Shown here piece by piece: positions 25,680 to 37,580 of a stretch of 64,000 bases of DNA. The position numbers and the translations under genes were made by a program. The notes below the pieces were generated by a model that was not told where the DNA came from, ran no database searches, and worked only from the letters and a program-made list of their open reading frames with translations. Every line of letters starts with the position of its first letter. The first letter of the stretch is position 1. Source of the stretch: Luteibacter rhizovicinus DSM 16549 (lineage in GTDB: Bacteria > Pseudomonadota > Gammaproteobacteria > Xanthomonadales > Rhodanobacteraceae); assembly GCF_001887595.1 (NCBI RefSeq), contig NZ_CP017480.1:2384001-2448000 (forward strand). Direction: 5' to 3'.

Positions 25680-26276
25680 CTACGCCGCGTAGGGCACGAA
25701 CCGCATCGCCACAGCGTTCATGCAGTACCGCAATCCGGTCGGGTCAGGACCGTCATCGAAGACGTGACCCAGGTGAGCATCGCAGCGCGCGCAACGCACT
25801 TCCGTGCGTTCTTCGATCAGGCTGCGATCCACGACCTCCGCGACGTTCCGCTTTGAAATCGCCTGGTAGAAGCTCGGCCATCCTGTGCCCGATTCGAATT
25901 TCGTTGCCGAGTCGTACAGCGCGGTATCGCAGCAAATGCAGCGGTACAGTCCGCTGGCGTGGGTCTTGTAAACCTCGCCGCCGCTGTACGGCGCCTCGGT
26001 GCCCGCCTCGCGCGTGACGTAATAGGACTGCGTGCTGAGCTTCTCCTTCCACTGCTTCTCGGTCATCACGACGCGAGGCAGGGAGCGGGTGTCGATCAGC
26101 TTCTTGTTGGCGCCGAACTCATCCAGGGTGACGTTGCCGGTCTTGACCGGCTTCGGGGCATCGGCGGCCATGGCGGGCCGCATGCCGCGGAGGATGAAGG
26201 GCAGGGAGATCGACGCGACCGCAGTCGCGGCGAAGACACCCAGGAAGCGGCGGCGGTCGGGATCGGTGCTGCGCAT
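25680..26276 (-). CDS. msrB: Peptide-methionine (R)-S-oxide reductase MsrB, Tat-exported
   Basis: 198 residues. The N-terminus MRSTDPDRRRFLGVFAATAV has a twin-arginine motif and hydrophobic core, so export by Tat is likely. The MsrB domain has the zinc pairs C113/C116 (RCICC) and C162/C165 (CARC), the signature GTGWPSFYQAI and the catalytic C185 (GLRYCMNAVAMRF). It reduces Met-R-sulfoxide in oxidised proteins of the periplasm. The start at 26276 has GGAGG 4 nt before the ATG region. Confidence 0.95.
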   Translation of the reverse strand: MRSTDPDRRRFLGVFAATAVASISLPFILRGMRPAMAADAPKPVKTGNVTLDEFGANKKLIDTRSLPRVVMTEKQWKEKLSTQSYYVTREAGTEAPYSGGEVYKTHASGLYRCICCDTALYDSATKFESGTGWPSFYQAISKRNVAEVVDRSLIEERTEVRCARCDAHLGHVFDDGPDPTGLRYCMNAVAMRFVPYAA

Positions 26277-26373
26277 GGAGCCTCCGTAAGCAGGGAAGGG
26301 CGCGAGATCGCGCCCTTCCATCAGAGACCGGGGTTCCGGGGGAAGCCTTACAGCGGCCTCAGTCGTTCATCGA

Positions 26374-26721
26374 TCAATCGTCGACCCAATGGCACTCGCG
26401 GTGGGTCTCATAGGTGGCGTTGTTGTTCTGGTGGGCCTTCTGGACCTGGTTGCCGACCACGCCGCCGGCGACTGCGCCGCCTACGGTGGCGACCGTCTTG
26501 CCCTTGCCATGGCCGACCTGGTTACCGAGCAGACCGCCAGCGACCGCGCCAATGGCCGTGCCGGCCACCCGATGGTCGTCGCTGGAGTTGATCTGCTTGG
26601 TTTCGACGTCGCGGCACACCTGGTGCTGGCTACGGTGCGACTGGGCCTGGGCCGTCGGGGCCGTCACGGCAGCGCCGGTGGCAAGTACGAACGCCGCAGC
26701 GGCGAGCAGATGGGTCTTCAT
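26374..26721 (-). CDS. Glycine-zipper 2TM domain envelope protein
   Basis: 115 residues. A signal peptide (MKTHLLAAAAFVLATGAAVT, then APTAQAQS) precedes a Gly-zipper hairpin, AGTAIGAVAGGLLGNQVGHG and VGGAVAGGVVGNQVQ, as in the Rick_17kDa/OmpA-like 2TM family. Paired Cys in HQVCRDVE and HRECHWVDD flank the zipper. It probably sits in the outer membrane or envelope; the exact function is unknown. The ATG overlaps the stop of the upstream YihY gene by 4 bp, so the two are coupled. Confidence 0.85.
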   Translation of the reverse strand: MKTHLLAAAAFVLATGAAVTAPTAQAQSHRSQHQVCRDVETKQINSSDDHRVAGTAIGAVAGGLLGNQVGHGKGKTVATVGGAVAGGVVGNQVQKAHQNNNATYETHRECHWVDD

Positions 26722-27665
26722 GGCAGGTCCTCCTTTTCGGTGGCCTTCAGGGATACCGCCGCCGCCGTGACGGGTGGGTCAACAGGGGGCCTGTCCGGGT
26801 ATTTGGTCGACATCGCGTATGGCCGCGGTTTAATTGGCGTCCCGCGGGCCTCGGCAACGGCCTCGGTCAGTTCGGCGCCGAGCAGCAGGATGAGGGCGGA
26901 GTAGTAGACCCAGACCAGCAGCACCACGACGCCGCCGGCGGGGCCGTACGGGCCGCCGACATTGCTGCGTTCCAGATAGATGCCGATGGCGAACTTGCCG
27001 ATAGCGAAGAGCAGGGCGGTGAGGCTGGCGCCGATCATGGCGTCGCGCCACTCGATCACGGCGTCCGGCAGCACCTTGTAGATGGCGCCGAAGATCAGCA
27101 CGAACACCCCGAACGAGATCACCATTTCGAGCACGTTCCAGCCGGTGGTGCCGCCCCGGACGAACACGGCGATCATGGCGCTGGCCGAGAACGAGATGAC
27201 CAGCAGGAAGGCCAGCGAGAGAAGGAGGCCGAGCGCATGGAGGCGGGCGCGCAGCCAGCCGAGGATCGCGTGGGTGGCCTTGCCCGGGCGTGGCTGCAGG
27301 CTCCAGACACGATTCAGGGCGCCCTGGAGCTGGGCGAACACGGCCGACGCGCCGATCAGGGTCACGCCCAGGCCGATCACCCCGGCCATGCTGCCGACGC
27401 TGGGCTTTTGCTTGGCATTCTCGATGACCAGGCGCACGGCTTCGGATGCCCGCTCGCCGACGAGCCCGTTGAGGCTGTCGATCAGCTGCGCCTGCCATTC
27501 GGGGCGGAGCGAGGCGACCACCCAGAGCAGGAGGACCAGCAGCGGTGCGAACGACAAGGCCGAGTAGAAGGCCAGGGCAGCGGCGCGGGTCATCAGCTCG
27601 TCATCGCTGAAGCCCTTGGCGGTGGTGCGGACGACGGTGATGCCCAGTTTGAGCCTTGAATGCAC
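26718..27665 (-). CDS. YihY/BrkB-family inner-membrane protein
   Basis: 315 residues, six membrane segments. Hallmarks are RAAALAFYSALSFAPLLVLL near the N-terminus, VIGLGVTLIGASAVFAQLQG and IYLERSNVGGPYGPAGGVVV near the end. Members were once called ribonuclease BN but lack demonstrated nuclease activity; the role is unknown. The GTG at 27665 was chosen because GGGAG lies 10 nt upstream and the protein then starts like its relatives; the open frame upstream encodes repeat-derived sequence. First gene of a pair with the glycine-zipper gene. Confidence 0.87.
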   Translation of the reverse strand: MHSRLKLGITVVRTTAKGFSDDELMTRAAALAFYSALSFAPLLVLLLWVVASLRPEWQAQLIDSLNGLVGERASEAVRLVIENAKQKPSVGSMAGVIGLGVTLIGASAVFAQLQGALNRVWSLQPRPGKATHAILGWLRARLHALGLLLSLAFLLVISFSASAMIAVFVRGGTTGWNVLEMVISFGVFVLIFGAIYKVLPDAVIEWRDAMIGASLTALLFAIGKFAIGIYLERSNVGGPYGPAGGVVVLLVWVYYSALILLLGAELTEAVAEARGTPIKPRPYAMSTKYPDRPPVDPPVTAAAVSLKATEKEDLP

Positions 27666-27743
27666 GAGTCGATCTCCCTGGTTCTCTGGCAAAGGCAGGA
27701 TCGCCGGCCGCGCGCGAAGCTGGCGTGGAGCAACGCTTCCCAA

Positions 27744-27850
27744 GGTGGGAGCCGATTCATCGGCGATTGTGGGAGCCGCTTCAGCGGCGATCCCGCGGCA
27801 GCGGGCAAGGTGGCGGCAAGCACCCTATCGCCGATGAATCGGCTCCTACA
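27744..27850. repeat. REP-like cluster: one arm plus a type I composite
   Basis: A GAT/ATC arm is followed at once by a composite with GCT/AGC arm, core CCCGCGGCAGCGGG, GCAAGCACCC and an inverted GAT/ATC arm with a TGTAGGAG head. Its right end supplies the TAG stop of the HAD gene. Confidence 0.9.
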
Positions 27851-28565
27851 AGGAGCGGGAGCCCAGCATGTGCATGCGGTCGATGGCAGCCGGTATGCCC
27901 TCGGCACCCTTCACCTCGATCACGCGCTCGTTCAAGGCGAAATCGGTGTCCGTCTCGTACGACCAGGTGCTGTGGTACGGCATGTACACGCCCCAACCGC
28001 CGAGTTCCACCACGGGCGCGATGTCGGAGCGCAGCGAATTGCCGACCATGGCGAAACGGTCGGGCGTGACGTCGAACTCGCGGAACAACCGGGCGTACGC
28101 GGCGGGATCCTTCTCGGAGACGATCTCGATGCGGTGGAATACGTCGGCGAGGCCGCAGCGGGCGACCTTGTACTCCTGATGGAAGAGGTCGCCCTTGGTG
28201 ATCAGCACCACGCGATGCTCGCGCGCGACGGCCTCGACCGCTTCGCGGATGCCCGGCAGCAACTCCACCGGGTGGGCAAGGACGTCCTTACCCAGGCGCA
28301 CGATGCGGTGGATGTCCTGGGCCTCGACACGGCCTTCGGTCAGCTCGATGGCCGATTCGATCATCGACAACGTCATGCCCTTGGCGCCGTAGCCGAAGAG
28401 CTTGATGTTGGCGCGTTCGGTGTTGAGCAGGGCGTCGCGCAGGCCGTCCCGCTCCAGATCGATATAACGCCCCAGGATGGCCTCGAAGACGTCCTGTGCC
28501 CGGTCGTAGAACTCCTGGCTGTGCCAGAGCGTGTCGTCACCGTCGAAGCCGACCAGGTCGATCAT
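27846..28565 (-). CDS. HAD-superfamily hydrolase
   Basis: 239 residues. Motif I is GFDGDDTLWHS (Asp nucleophile and the DxD-type acid), motif II VVLITKGD, the Lys is in EIVSEKDP, and motif IV MVGNSLRSDIAP. This is a phosphatase of the phosphoglycolate/YjjG-like class with a helical cap. The substrate is unknown. The start at 28565 places motif I at residues 7-15, as normal. The stop codon TAG (27846-27848) lies in the neighbouring repeat, so the last residues may have been changed by repeat insertion. Confidence 0.87.
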   Translation of the reverse strand: MIDLVGFDGDDTLWHSQEFYDRAQDVFEAILGRYIDLERDGLRDALLNTERANIKLFGYGAKGMTLSMIESAIELTEGRVEAQDIHRIVRLGKDVLAHPVELLPGIREAVEAVAREHRVVLITKGDLFHQEYKVARCGLADVFHRIEIVSEKDPAAYARLFREFDVTPDRFAMVGNSLRSDIAPVVELGGWGVYMPYHSTWSYETDTDFALNERVIEVKGAEGIPAAIDRMHMLGSRSL

Positions 28566-28609
28566 GGGTACAAGATCCGTGTTTAAGCGGTGGGGTAGGA
28601 TAGCGCGAG

Positions 28610-28690
28610 CACCTATCGCCGATGAATCGGCTCCCACAGAAGACCTGCGCAGGGCTTAGCTTATGTGGGAGCCGCTTCAGCGGCGATCCC
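28610..28690. repeat. REP-like pair, tail-to-tail
   Basis: An inverted GAT/ATC arm, ~32 bp of unrelated spacer, then a forward GCT/AGC arm. The arms point away from each other, unlike the composites. Confidence 0.85.
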
Positions 28691-28709
28691 TAGCAAGCGA
28701 GAACCCATC

Positions 28710-28907
28710 ATGCCCGGCTACGAATTCACCGACATTGCCTGCCCCTACTGCGGCGAGACTATCGAGGTTGCTGTCGATACCTCGGGCGGCAGCCAGACGT
28801 ATATCGAGGATTGCCAGGTGTGCTGCAGGCCGATCGTGATGCGGCTGATCGTCGACGAAGGGGATGATTCGTTCGATCTGACGGCGTCTGCGGAGAATGA
28901 TGGGTGA
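28710..28907 (+). CDS. CPXCG-motif cysteine-rich small protein
   Basis: 65 residues. CPYCG near the N-terminus and CQVCCRPI about 25 residues later form a zinc-ribbon-like pair, followed by an acidic tail (VDEGDDSFDLTASAENDG). This matches the CPXCG-motif family of short conserved proteobacterial proteins, of unknown function. It is flanked on both sides by REP-like arms, and the stop codon abuts the right one. Confidence 0.85.
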   Translation: MPGYEFTDIACPYCGETIEVAVDTSGGSQTYIEDCQVCCRPIVMRLIVDEGDDSFDLTASAENDG

Positions 28908-28937
28908 GAGCATCGCCGCTGAAGCGGCTCCCACACA
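28907..28937. repeat. REP-like arm, GCT/AGC type
   Basis: Inverted arm ATCGCCGCTGAAGCGGCTCC followed by CACA, immediately after the CPXCG gene stop. Confidence 0.85.
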
Positions 28938-28960
28938 GGGCAAGGCTGCTTTCTGTGGAT

Positions 28961-28990
28961 AAAAAAAGGCCTGGGTTTCCCCAGGCCTTC
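28961..28990 (-). terminator. Intrinsic terminator of the porin gene
   Basis: AAGGCCTGGG-TTTC-CCCAGGCCTT is a perfect 10-bp stem. On the minus strand a run of seven U residues follows it, ~27 nt after the porin stop codon, ending the inositol gene block. Confidence 0.9.
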
Positions 28991-29016
28991 GATCAAAAAA
29001 AGTCGATACTTTCTTA

Positions 29017-30351
29017 TTAGAACGCGACGCTCGTCTTCAGACCAAGGACGAACGCGTTGTTGCGCTGGCTGCTGCCACCCGGATCCTGGATGTACTGGAG
29101 GTTCGGGCGGATCGCGATCGAGGGAATCGGCGACCAGCTGTAGAACACTTCAGAGACACGCTCGTAACCACGGTTGACGATGACGTCCGAACCCGTGAGT
29201 TCGTTGATCAGGCGCTGGTTCTTCGCGGCGTAACCACTGGCGTACGAACCACCGAAGGCGGCGCCGATGAAGTCGTTCGGGCGACCGAAGATGCCCTTGT
29301 ACTCCATGCCGAGCGCGAACTGGTTGTTCGTGGCCGAGGTAGCGTGGTCGGCGGACGTGATGTTCAGGAACACCGTCGCACCTTCGCCGCCTGCCGTACC
29401 CGTGACCTGCTGCGAGAACGTGATCCACGCACCCTTGCGGCCGTCGTGCTGCAGGGCCGTGTTGCCGGTGAGGGCGATCGGCTGGTGGTTCACGTCGAGG
29501 TAGAGATCGTTACCCTTCGAGGTGTTGTACCAGACGCCTGCGCGGTACGAACCCGGCAGACCGTTGACGGTCGGCTTCCAGCCGAACTCCAGCGGGATCA
29601 GTGCGCCGGTGGTGCCGCTCGGGAAGCCAGGCACGAGACCGTTGTGCGACGCGTACGAGTCGTCGGCGTACTTCGGGTTCACCTGGTAGCCAGCGATCTG
29701 CACCCAGGTGTTCTCCGTCGTCGCGTACTTCACGACAGCGGCCCACTGGCTGGTCGGCCAGTTGATCCAGTAGTCGCCCACGATGTTACCCGGCTGGGCA
29801 CCGCAGAACGTCAGGTTCTGGAAGTCGCACGAGAACTGGTTGACGTCTTCGCCTACCGGCAGACGACCCAGTTTCAAGGTCAGGCGATCGTCCAGGAACT
29901 TCTGCTCGAGGGCGAAGATCGTCAGATGCCAGGTCTGGCCGCGACCGTAGACTTCCTGAATGAGCTGGTTGTTGCCGATGTTCGCATCGGCACCGAGGTT
30001 GCGGCCGTTACGATCGGTCACGACGACGGTGAACTTCGCACCCTGCCAACCCCAGAGCTTCTGGAGATCGAACGAGGCACCGAGCTTCCACTGGTCGGTG
30101 TAACGCGTGATCTCGCGATCACCACCGGAATAGTTGTGCGCGAGCTCCGAGCCGTAGCCCAGATCGAAGGTGACGCCTTCATCGGCGAGGCGCGAGCGAT
30201 TGCCGCCCCAGTCGCCGAACAGATATTTGCTGGTCGACATGTCGCTGAAGTCGGACTTCATCGTGTCGTCAGCGTGAGCGGCGGTAGCGCCGAGACCGAG
30301 GCAAGCGAGCATCAGACCGGCGAGGGGGCGCTTAGAAAATTTATTGAGCAT
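29017..30351 (-). CDS. oprB: Carbohydrate-selective porin, OprB family
   Basis: 444 residues. The signal peptide ends near AAHADDT. DWGGNRSRLADEGVTFDLGY is the classic start of the OprB barrel, and the C-terminus ends in Phe (GLKTSVAF), as expected for Bam-assembled barrels. Cys residues in FSCDFQNLTFCGAQPG resemble the OprB extracellular loop. It lies 116 bp after mmsA on the same strand, at the end of the inositol genes, so it is probably the outer-membrane entry for inositol or related sugars. A strong ribosome site (GGGAGAAGGG) and an AT-rich leader suggest its own promoter. Confidence 0.9.
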   Translation of the reverse strand: MLNKFSKRPLAGLMLACLGLGATAAHADDTMKSDFSDMSTSKYLFGDWGGNRSRLADEGVTFDLGYGSELAHNYSGGDREITRYTDQWKLGASFDLQKLWGWQGAKFTVVVTDRNGRNLGADANIGNNQLIQEVYGRGQTWHLTIFALEQKFLDDRLTLKLGRLPVGEDVNQFSCDFQNLTFCGAQPGNIVGDYWINWPTSQWAAVVKYATTENTWVQIAGYQVNPKYADDSYASHNGLVPGFPSGTTGALIPLEFGWKPTVNGLPGSYRAGVWYNTSKGNDLYLDVNHQPIALTGNTALQHDGRKGAWITFSQQVTGTAGGEGATVFLNITSADHATSATNNQFALGMEYKGIFGRPNDFIGAAFGGSYASGYAAKNQRLINELTGSDVIVNRGYERVSEVFYSWSPIPSIAIRPNLQYIQDPGGSSQRNNAFVLGLKTSVAF

Positions 30352-30467
30352 TTACCCTTCTCCCTGAAAAAATTTAAGCTTTTTCGTTTATGGCTTTTGA
30401 TTATTAAAGTTGCAACGCACAATACTCCCCGTGCGATCAACCGCCGCATTCTAGTGTTTTTGTCTTA
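30352..30467 (-). promoter_or_regulatory. AT-rich leader upstream of the porin gene
   Basis: This 116 bp stretch is far more AT-rich than its surroundings, with runs such as AAAAAATTTAAGC and TGATTATTAAAG (plus-strand reading), and no coding potential. It is the likely site of a secondary porin promoter. No defined -35/-10 pair can be assigned with confidence. Confidence 0.45.
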
Positions 30468-31991
30468 CTAATGCGTAGGCATCGCGAATTCTGCGCCAGC
30501 GCTTTCATCGTGGTTCAGCCAACGCTGTGTAACGGCTTTCTGTTTTGTGTAGAAACGCACGGATTCAGGGCCGTGAGCGTGATGATCACCCATGAGGCTC
30601 TTTTTCCATCCACCGAAGCTATGGAAGGCCATCGGCACGGGAATCGGAACATTGACGCCAATCATTCCTACCTGAACGCGATGCGCAAATTCTCGCGCAA
30701 CCTGTCCGTCCCGCGTGAAGATCGCGGTGCCGTTGCCATATTCATGTTCATCAACGAGTTTCAACGCGCTGGCGAAATCGGGTACGCGAACCACGCAGAG
30801 CACCGGTCCGAAGATCTCTTCCTTATAGATACGCATGGCCGGCGTGACGCGATCGAACAGCGTGCCGCCGACGAAGAAGCCCTGTTCGCAACCTGCGACC
30901 TGGTAGCCACGACCATCGACGACGAGCTCCGCACCGGAGGCGACGCCATCATCGATGTAGCCGGTGATGCGGTCCTTGTGAACGCCGGTGACGACCGGGC
31001 CCATCTCCACGCTGTCATCCATGCCGTTGCCGATGCGCAATGCCTTCACGCGTGGCGCGAGCTTGGCCACCAACGCATCTGCCGTCGCTTCACCAACGGC
31101 CACGGCGACCGAGATCGCCATGCAGCGTTCGCCAGCGGCACCGTATCCGGCGCCGATCAGCGCGTCGGCGGTCTTGTCCAGATCCGCGTCCGGCATGATC
31201 ACCATGTGGTTCTTTGCACCGCCAAGCGCCTGCACACGCTTGCCCTGCGACGTGCCGCGCGCGTAGATATACTCGGCGATCGGCGTGGAACCGACGAAGC
31301 TCACGGCGCGCACGAGTTCGTGATCGAGTAGCGCATCGACCGCGGTCTTGTCACCGTTGACCACGTTGAAGACGCCGTCGGGAAGACCGGCTTCTTTCAG
31401 CAGCTTGGCCAATTCGAGCGCGAGCGAGGGATCGCGTTCGGAGGGCTTCAGCACGAAGGTGTTGCCGCAGGCGATCGCCATGGGGAACATCCACATGGGT
31501 ACCATCGCCGGGAAGTTGAACGGCGTGATGCCGACGCAGACGCCGATGGCCTGGCGCATGGTCCACGCATCGATGCCGTTGGCGATCTGCTCGGTGTACT
31601 CGCCCTTGAGCAGTTCGGGAATACCGCAGGCGTATTCGACCACTTCGAGGCCACGCACCACTTCGCCCTTCGCATCGGAAAGTACCTTGCCGTGCTCGGC
31701 AACGATGATGCGCGAGAGGCGATCCATGTCGCGCTCGATCAGTTCCTTCAGCTTGAACATGACGCGTGCGCGCTTCAGCGGCGGCAGCTGCGACCAGGCG
31801 GGGAAGGCGGCATGCGCCGCGCGTACGGCGTGATCGACGTCGGCGACGGAGGCCAGATCGACTTCCGAGGCGACGACACCGCGAGCCGGATCGTAAACCG
31901 GCGACGAGCCCGACGGCGTACCGGTGTACGGCTTGCCGGCGATGAAATGACCGATGCGGGGGAGGGTGTTGCTGGAGGGCTGGGCGGACAT
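30468..31991 (-). CDS. mmsA: (Methyl)malonate-semialdehyde dehydrogenase (acylating)
   Basis: 507 residues, CoA-dependent aldehyde dehydrogenase. The catalytic cysteine is C290 in [14 protein letters not shown], MmsA/IolA-specific. [20 protein letters not shown] and [15 protein letters not shown] are diagnostic. In inositol breakdown it converts malonate semialdehyde to acetyl-CoA and CO2; it can also serve valine catabolism. It is 26 bp downstream of iolB. The ATG at 31991 is supported by GGAG upstream and by family length. Confidence 0.95.
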   Translation of the reverse strand: MSAQPSSNTLPRIGHFIAGKPYTGTPSGSSPVYDPARGVVASEVDLASVADVDHAVRAAHAAFPAWSQLPPLKRARVMFKLKELIERDMDRLSRIIVAEHGKVLSDAKGEVVRGLEVVEYACGIPELLKGEYTEQIANGIDAWTMRQAIGVCVGITPFNFPAMVPMWMFPMAIACGNTFVLKPSERDPSLALELAKLLKEAGLPDGVFNVVNGDKTAVDALLDHELVRAVSFVGSTPIAEYIYARGTSQGKRVQALGGAKNHMVIMPDADLDKTADALIGAGYGAAGERCMAISVAVAVGEATADALVAKLAPRVKALRIGNGMDDSVEMGPVVTGVHKDRITGYIDDGVASGAELVVDGRGYQVAGCEQGFFVGGTLFDRVTPAMRIYKEEIFGPVLCVVRVPDFASALKLVDEHEYGNGTAIFTRDGQVAREFAHRVQVGMIGVNVPIPVPMAFHSFGGWKKSLMGDHHAHGPESVRFYTKQKAVTQRWLNHDESAGAEFAMPTH

Positions 31992-32017
31992 GACGTGGTT
32001 ACTCCGATCGCGGCGCG

Positions 32018-32815
32018 TCAGCGCGCGATCATCCATTCGTGGGCGGGATCGTTGCGGAAATGCCATTCGCGGCGGGGACCGGCCATGACATTGAGGTAAT
32101 AGCCGCGGTAGCCATGAGGCATCACGACGGGGTGGTAGCCGCGAGGGACCATCACGACATCGTGGTCACCGACGGCCATGGACTCGTCGATATCGCGATC
32201 GTCGGTGTACACGCGCTGGAAGGCGAAGCCCTGCGGCGGGTCGATGCGGTGGTAGTAGGTTTCTTCGAGCACGCTCTCTTCCGGCAGCGCATCGGTGTCG
32301 TGCTTGTGCGGCGGATAGCTGGACGAGTGTCCGGCAGGCGTGAGCACTTCGACGACGAGCAGCGATTCCGCCTGCTCGGTTTCCGGCAGCACGTCGCATA
32401 CGTAGCGTGTGTTGGCGCCGGTGCCGCGTACCGAGCGCTTCATCGAGCCGGGCTCGATCAGGCGGGCATCCAGGCGACCGCTGGCCGGTGCCGAGGCGAT
32501 GGCGAGCTCCGCGTCGGTCTGCGCGGTGACCTCATAGACGGACGACGGCGGTGCGTAGATGGCGTGGGTGGAGCGATCTTCGAACACGCTTTCGCGGCCA
32601 CCCAGGCCCTTCCAGTCGTGACCGGCGACGAGGACATCCACGGTGCCGGTGAGGATCACCAGGCAGCCTTCACGGTCGGCGGGCAGGGTGATCGTGGTGG
32701 TCTCGCCCTTGGCGAGACGGCGTGCTTCGAAGCCCACGTGTTTCCAGTGGGCGGACTCGGGGGTTACGCGAACGATGGCCTCGCCTTGAGCGGCGGCCTT
32801 GACCAGCAGACTCAT
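32018..32815 (-). CDS. iolB: 5-deoxy-glucuronate isomerase
   Basis: 265 residues of the IolB bicupin family. It isomerises 5-deoxy-glucuronate to 2-deoxy-5-keto-gluconate. Metal-binding His/Glu are in [18 protein letters not shown] and [30 protein letters not shown] is a second signature. The start overlaps the iolE stop by 4 bp, so translation is coupled. Confidence 0.95.
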   Translation of the reverse strand: MSLLVKAAAQGEAIVRVTPESAHWKHVGFEARRLAKGETTTITLPADREGCLVILTGTVDVLVAGHDWKGLGGRESVFEDRSTHAIYAPPSSVYEVTAQTDAELAIASAPASGRLDARLIEPGSMKRSVRGTGANTRYVCDVLPETEQAESLLVVEVLTPAGHSSSYPPHKHDTDALPEESVLEETYYHRIDPPQGFAFQRVYTDDRDIDESMAVGDHDVVMVPRGYHPVVMPHGYRGYYLNVMAGPRREWHFRNDPAHEWMIAR

Positions 32816-33716
32816 GCGACCTCCCGCACCGGTACGCCATCGAGCAGCGAGCGCAGCGTGTTGTAGCCCTTTTCGGCAAATTCGTAACTGGGCGCGACCG
32901 ACGGATCCTGCTCGGCCTCGACCACCAGCCAGCCCTTGTAACCGTGCGTCTTGAGCCGGTCGATGATGCCGGCGAAGTCGATGCAGCCGTCGCCCGGCAC
33001 GGTGAAGGCGCCATTGAGCACGGATTCGAGGAAGGTCCAGTGGCGGTTGCGTGCCATGCGCACCACGCCCGGGCGCACGTCCTTGCAATGGACGTGGCAG
33101 ATGCGGTCGATGTGCTTGTTCAACACGGTGAGCGGATCGCCACCGCCGAAATACGTGTGGCCGCTGTCGAAGAGCAGGCCGACCTCGTCACCGGTGTTGG
33201 CCATGAGCTGGTCGACATCGTCGGGCGATTCCACGTAGGCACCCATGTGATGGTGATACGCGAGGCGTACGCCGCGGGAGAGCGTGAACTTCGCGAATTC
33301 CGTGAGGTTCTCGCCGTAGCGCTTCCACGCATCCGCGCTGCGGAAACGCGGACGCTTGTACAGCGGATGCGGTTCGCCCTGAATCGCGTCGGCGACTTCG
33401 CCGTAGACCATCACCTTGCAGCCGTTCTCGGCTAGCAGGCGCAGGTGCGTCTCGACCGCGACGATCTCCTCTTTCGCCGAACGGCCGGCGACGCGACCGC
33501 TGTACCAGCCGGAGACCACGTCGAGGCCGTAGCCGGCCATCAGCTCGCGCAGCGCGGCGGGATCCTTCGGGAATTTGTTGCCGAGTTCGAAGCCTTCGTA
33601 ACCGATCGCCTTGCCTTCACTGAGCGCGGTGGAAAGCGGTGTCTCGCCACCGAGCGACGGGAGGTCGTCGTTGCTCCAGGAGATCGGGTTGATGCCGATG
33701 CGGATGGGGTCGTTCT

Positions 33717-33720
<4 letters not shown>
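32812..33720 (-). CDS. iolE: Myo-inosose-2 dehydratase
   Basis: 302 residues, xylose-isomerase-like TIM barrel. IGINPISWSNDDLPSLGGET is the IolE N-terminal signature. Metal ligands are expected in AYHHHMGAYVE, LLFDSGHTYFGG, CHVHCKDVR and LVVEAEQDP. It dehydrates scyllo-inosose to trihydroxycyclohexane-1,2-dione. It overlaps iolD upstream and iolB downstream by 4 bp each. Confidence 0.95.
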
Positions 33721-35596
<1,876 letters not shown>

Positions 35597-35600
<4 letters not shown>

Positions 35601-37567
35601 GCGGCAGCGCCTTCCTTTATCCGCTGGTCCGGCGTGCGCCGTCCGTCGCGCCATAGCGCGATCATCCGCTCGAACGCGGCCCGGGCCTGCGCGACCAGGG
35701 TGGCATCGTCGATCTTGCCTGCCAGCCAGGCGGAGGCCGGCTCGATGAAGAGCGTACGGCCGACGGCGAAGCCGCGAACGGTGGCGCTCTCCTGGGCGTC
35801 GGCGAAGCCGGCGGCCAACGTATCCACGGGCGCATTGAGGCCGAGCAGGAGGACACCGCGGCAATACGGATCCCGCTCATGGATGAGCGCGTCGATCGCC
35901 GCCCAGGCGTCACGACGGGGCGGGCAAAGCTTCCACCAGTCCGGACGGATGCCGAGGTTGTAGATGCGCTTCATCGACCGCAGGACCTGGTCGTCGCGGT
36001 GCGCGGCGTCCTTGCAGCCCGGCGGGATGACCTCGAGCAGCAACTCGTGGCCGCTGACCTTCGCCGCGTCATAAAGCGCGAGCAGCTGGGTCTCCTGCTC
36101 CACGCGATGCATGGGGTCGGCGTCCGGGTCGAAGGCGACCAGGCACTTGATCACGTGCTCTTTCGGCCAGCTGACCAGCTGGGTGCCGATGGAGCGGCCG
36201 CGTTCGAACTCCAGCGGGTTGGAGCCGGGGACTTCCACCGGACGACCGATCCACCAGCCACGGCCGCTGGCCGCATTGAGTGCGTCCTGGCCGTAGCGAT
36301 CGTCGGCGAGCAGGCCGATGTGGCCATGTAACTGGCCGGCACGCTCGGTGGCAGCGACCGCCTCGACGAGCAACTCCTTCAGGCGCGGGATCTTTGCTTC
36401 GTCGCCGCCGACCTCGCGGCTGAGTTCGAAGAACGGCGTGCGGTGGTCGAAGGCGAACACATACAGGTCATCCCATGCCTTGCGCGGCACCGAGGTGCGG
36501 TGCAGGTGGGAAAGCTCCTTGTCCAGGTCCGGACGCGGAATACCGCCCTCGCGGGCAAGGAAGGCATCCAGCTCGGCAGGACTCGGCATCGCCGGTGCGC
36601 AACCGTGGCGCGATACGACGATCGCGCCGCAGGCGTTGGCGAAGGCGCAGGACCGTTCGACCGACTCGCCGCTCAGCCAGCCGGTGAGAAAGCCGGAAAG
36701 GAAGGCATCGCCAGCGCCGAGCACGTTGAGTACTTCGACCCGGCTGCCGCGATACGTGGGCGCCTCCTCGATCGTGGCGGGAATGACGCCGTCGATGACG
36801 CTGCAGCCGATGGCGCCGCGCTTGACCACCAGGGTCGCCGCGGTGATTCCGCGAACGGCGCGCAGGGCGGCCATGAGGTCTTCGCTGCCACCGGCGATGT
36901 GGAACTCTTCCTCGGTACCGACGATGAGGTCGAAGCCGGGAAGGATCGCCTGCAAATGGCGCGTGACGTGATCGGCGGCGACGAAGCGCTGTTCGCCTTC
37001 GCCACGACCGGTCAGGCCCCAGAGCACCGGGCGGTAGTCGATATCGAGCACGGTGCGCACGTCGTGCTTGCGTGCCAGCTCGATCGCCCGCGAGCTCGCG
37101 GCGTGAACGCCGGGTTCGGAGAAGTGCGTGCCGGTGATGGCGAGCGCGCGACAGGTCGCGATGAACGCTTCGTCGATGTCGTCCGCGGTCAGTGCCATAT
37201 CGGCGCAGTTTTCGCGATAGAACAGCAGCGGGAAGGTTTCGCGATCCTTGATGCCGAGGATCGCCAGCGCGGTGAGGCGCTCGTGATCGATCCGGATCTG
37301 GCTGATATCGCTGCCTTCGGCGGCGAGCGTCTCGGTGAGGAAGCGACCCATGTGGTCGTCACCGACGCGAGCGAGCATGGCGGAGTGCATGCCCAGGCGG
37401 GCCGTGCCGAAGGCGACGTTGGCCGAGGAGCCGCCAAGGTACTTGGCGAAGCTTGTCACGTCTTCGAGACGGGCGCCGATCTGCTGGGCGTAGAGATCCA
37501 CGGCGAGCCGGCCGAGGCAGGCGACGTCGATGGGGCGGGAGGAGGAACGGGGCAGGGGGCTTCGCAT
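35597..37567 (-). CDS. iolC: Bifunctional 5-dehydro-2-deoxygluconokinase / DUF2090 aldolase-like protein
   Basis: 656 residues, about twice the length of a stand-alone IolC. Residues ~13-330 are a PfkB kinase (CLGRLAVDLYAQQIGARLED, GGSSANVAFGTARLG, catalytic D287 in LGAGDAFLSGF). Residues ~345-645 are a DUF2090 domain (DDLYVFAFDHRTPFFELSRE, GWWIGRPVEVPGSNPLEFE, NLGIRPDWWKLCPP). DUF2090 is related to class I aldolases; fusion to IolC and the absence of iolJ nearby suggest it cleaves the phosphorylated product to dihydroxyacetone phosphate and malonate semialdehyde. It overlaps iolD by 4 bp and lies 13 bp after the ATPase gene. Confidence 0.94.
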
Positions 37568-37580
37568 AAGGGTTCCGTGA

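Noticed and set aside
26718..27743. Longer start of the YihY gene at 27743
   Set aside because: The extra N-terminal residues are not hydrophobic or family-like, and the GTG at 27665 has a well-placed GGGAG.
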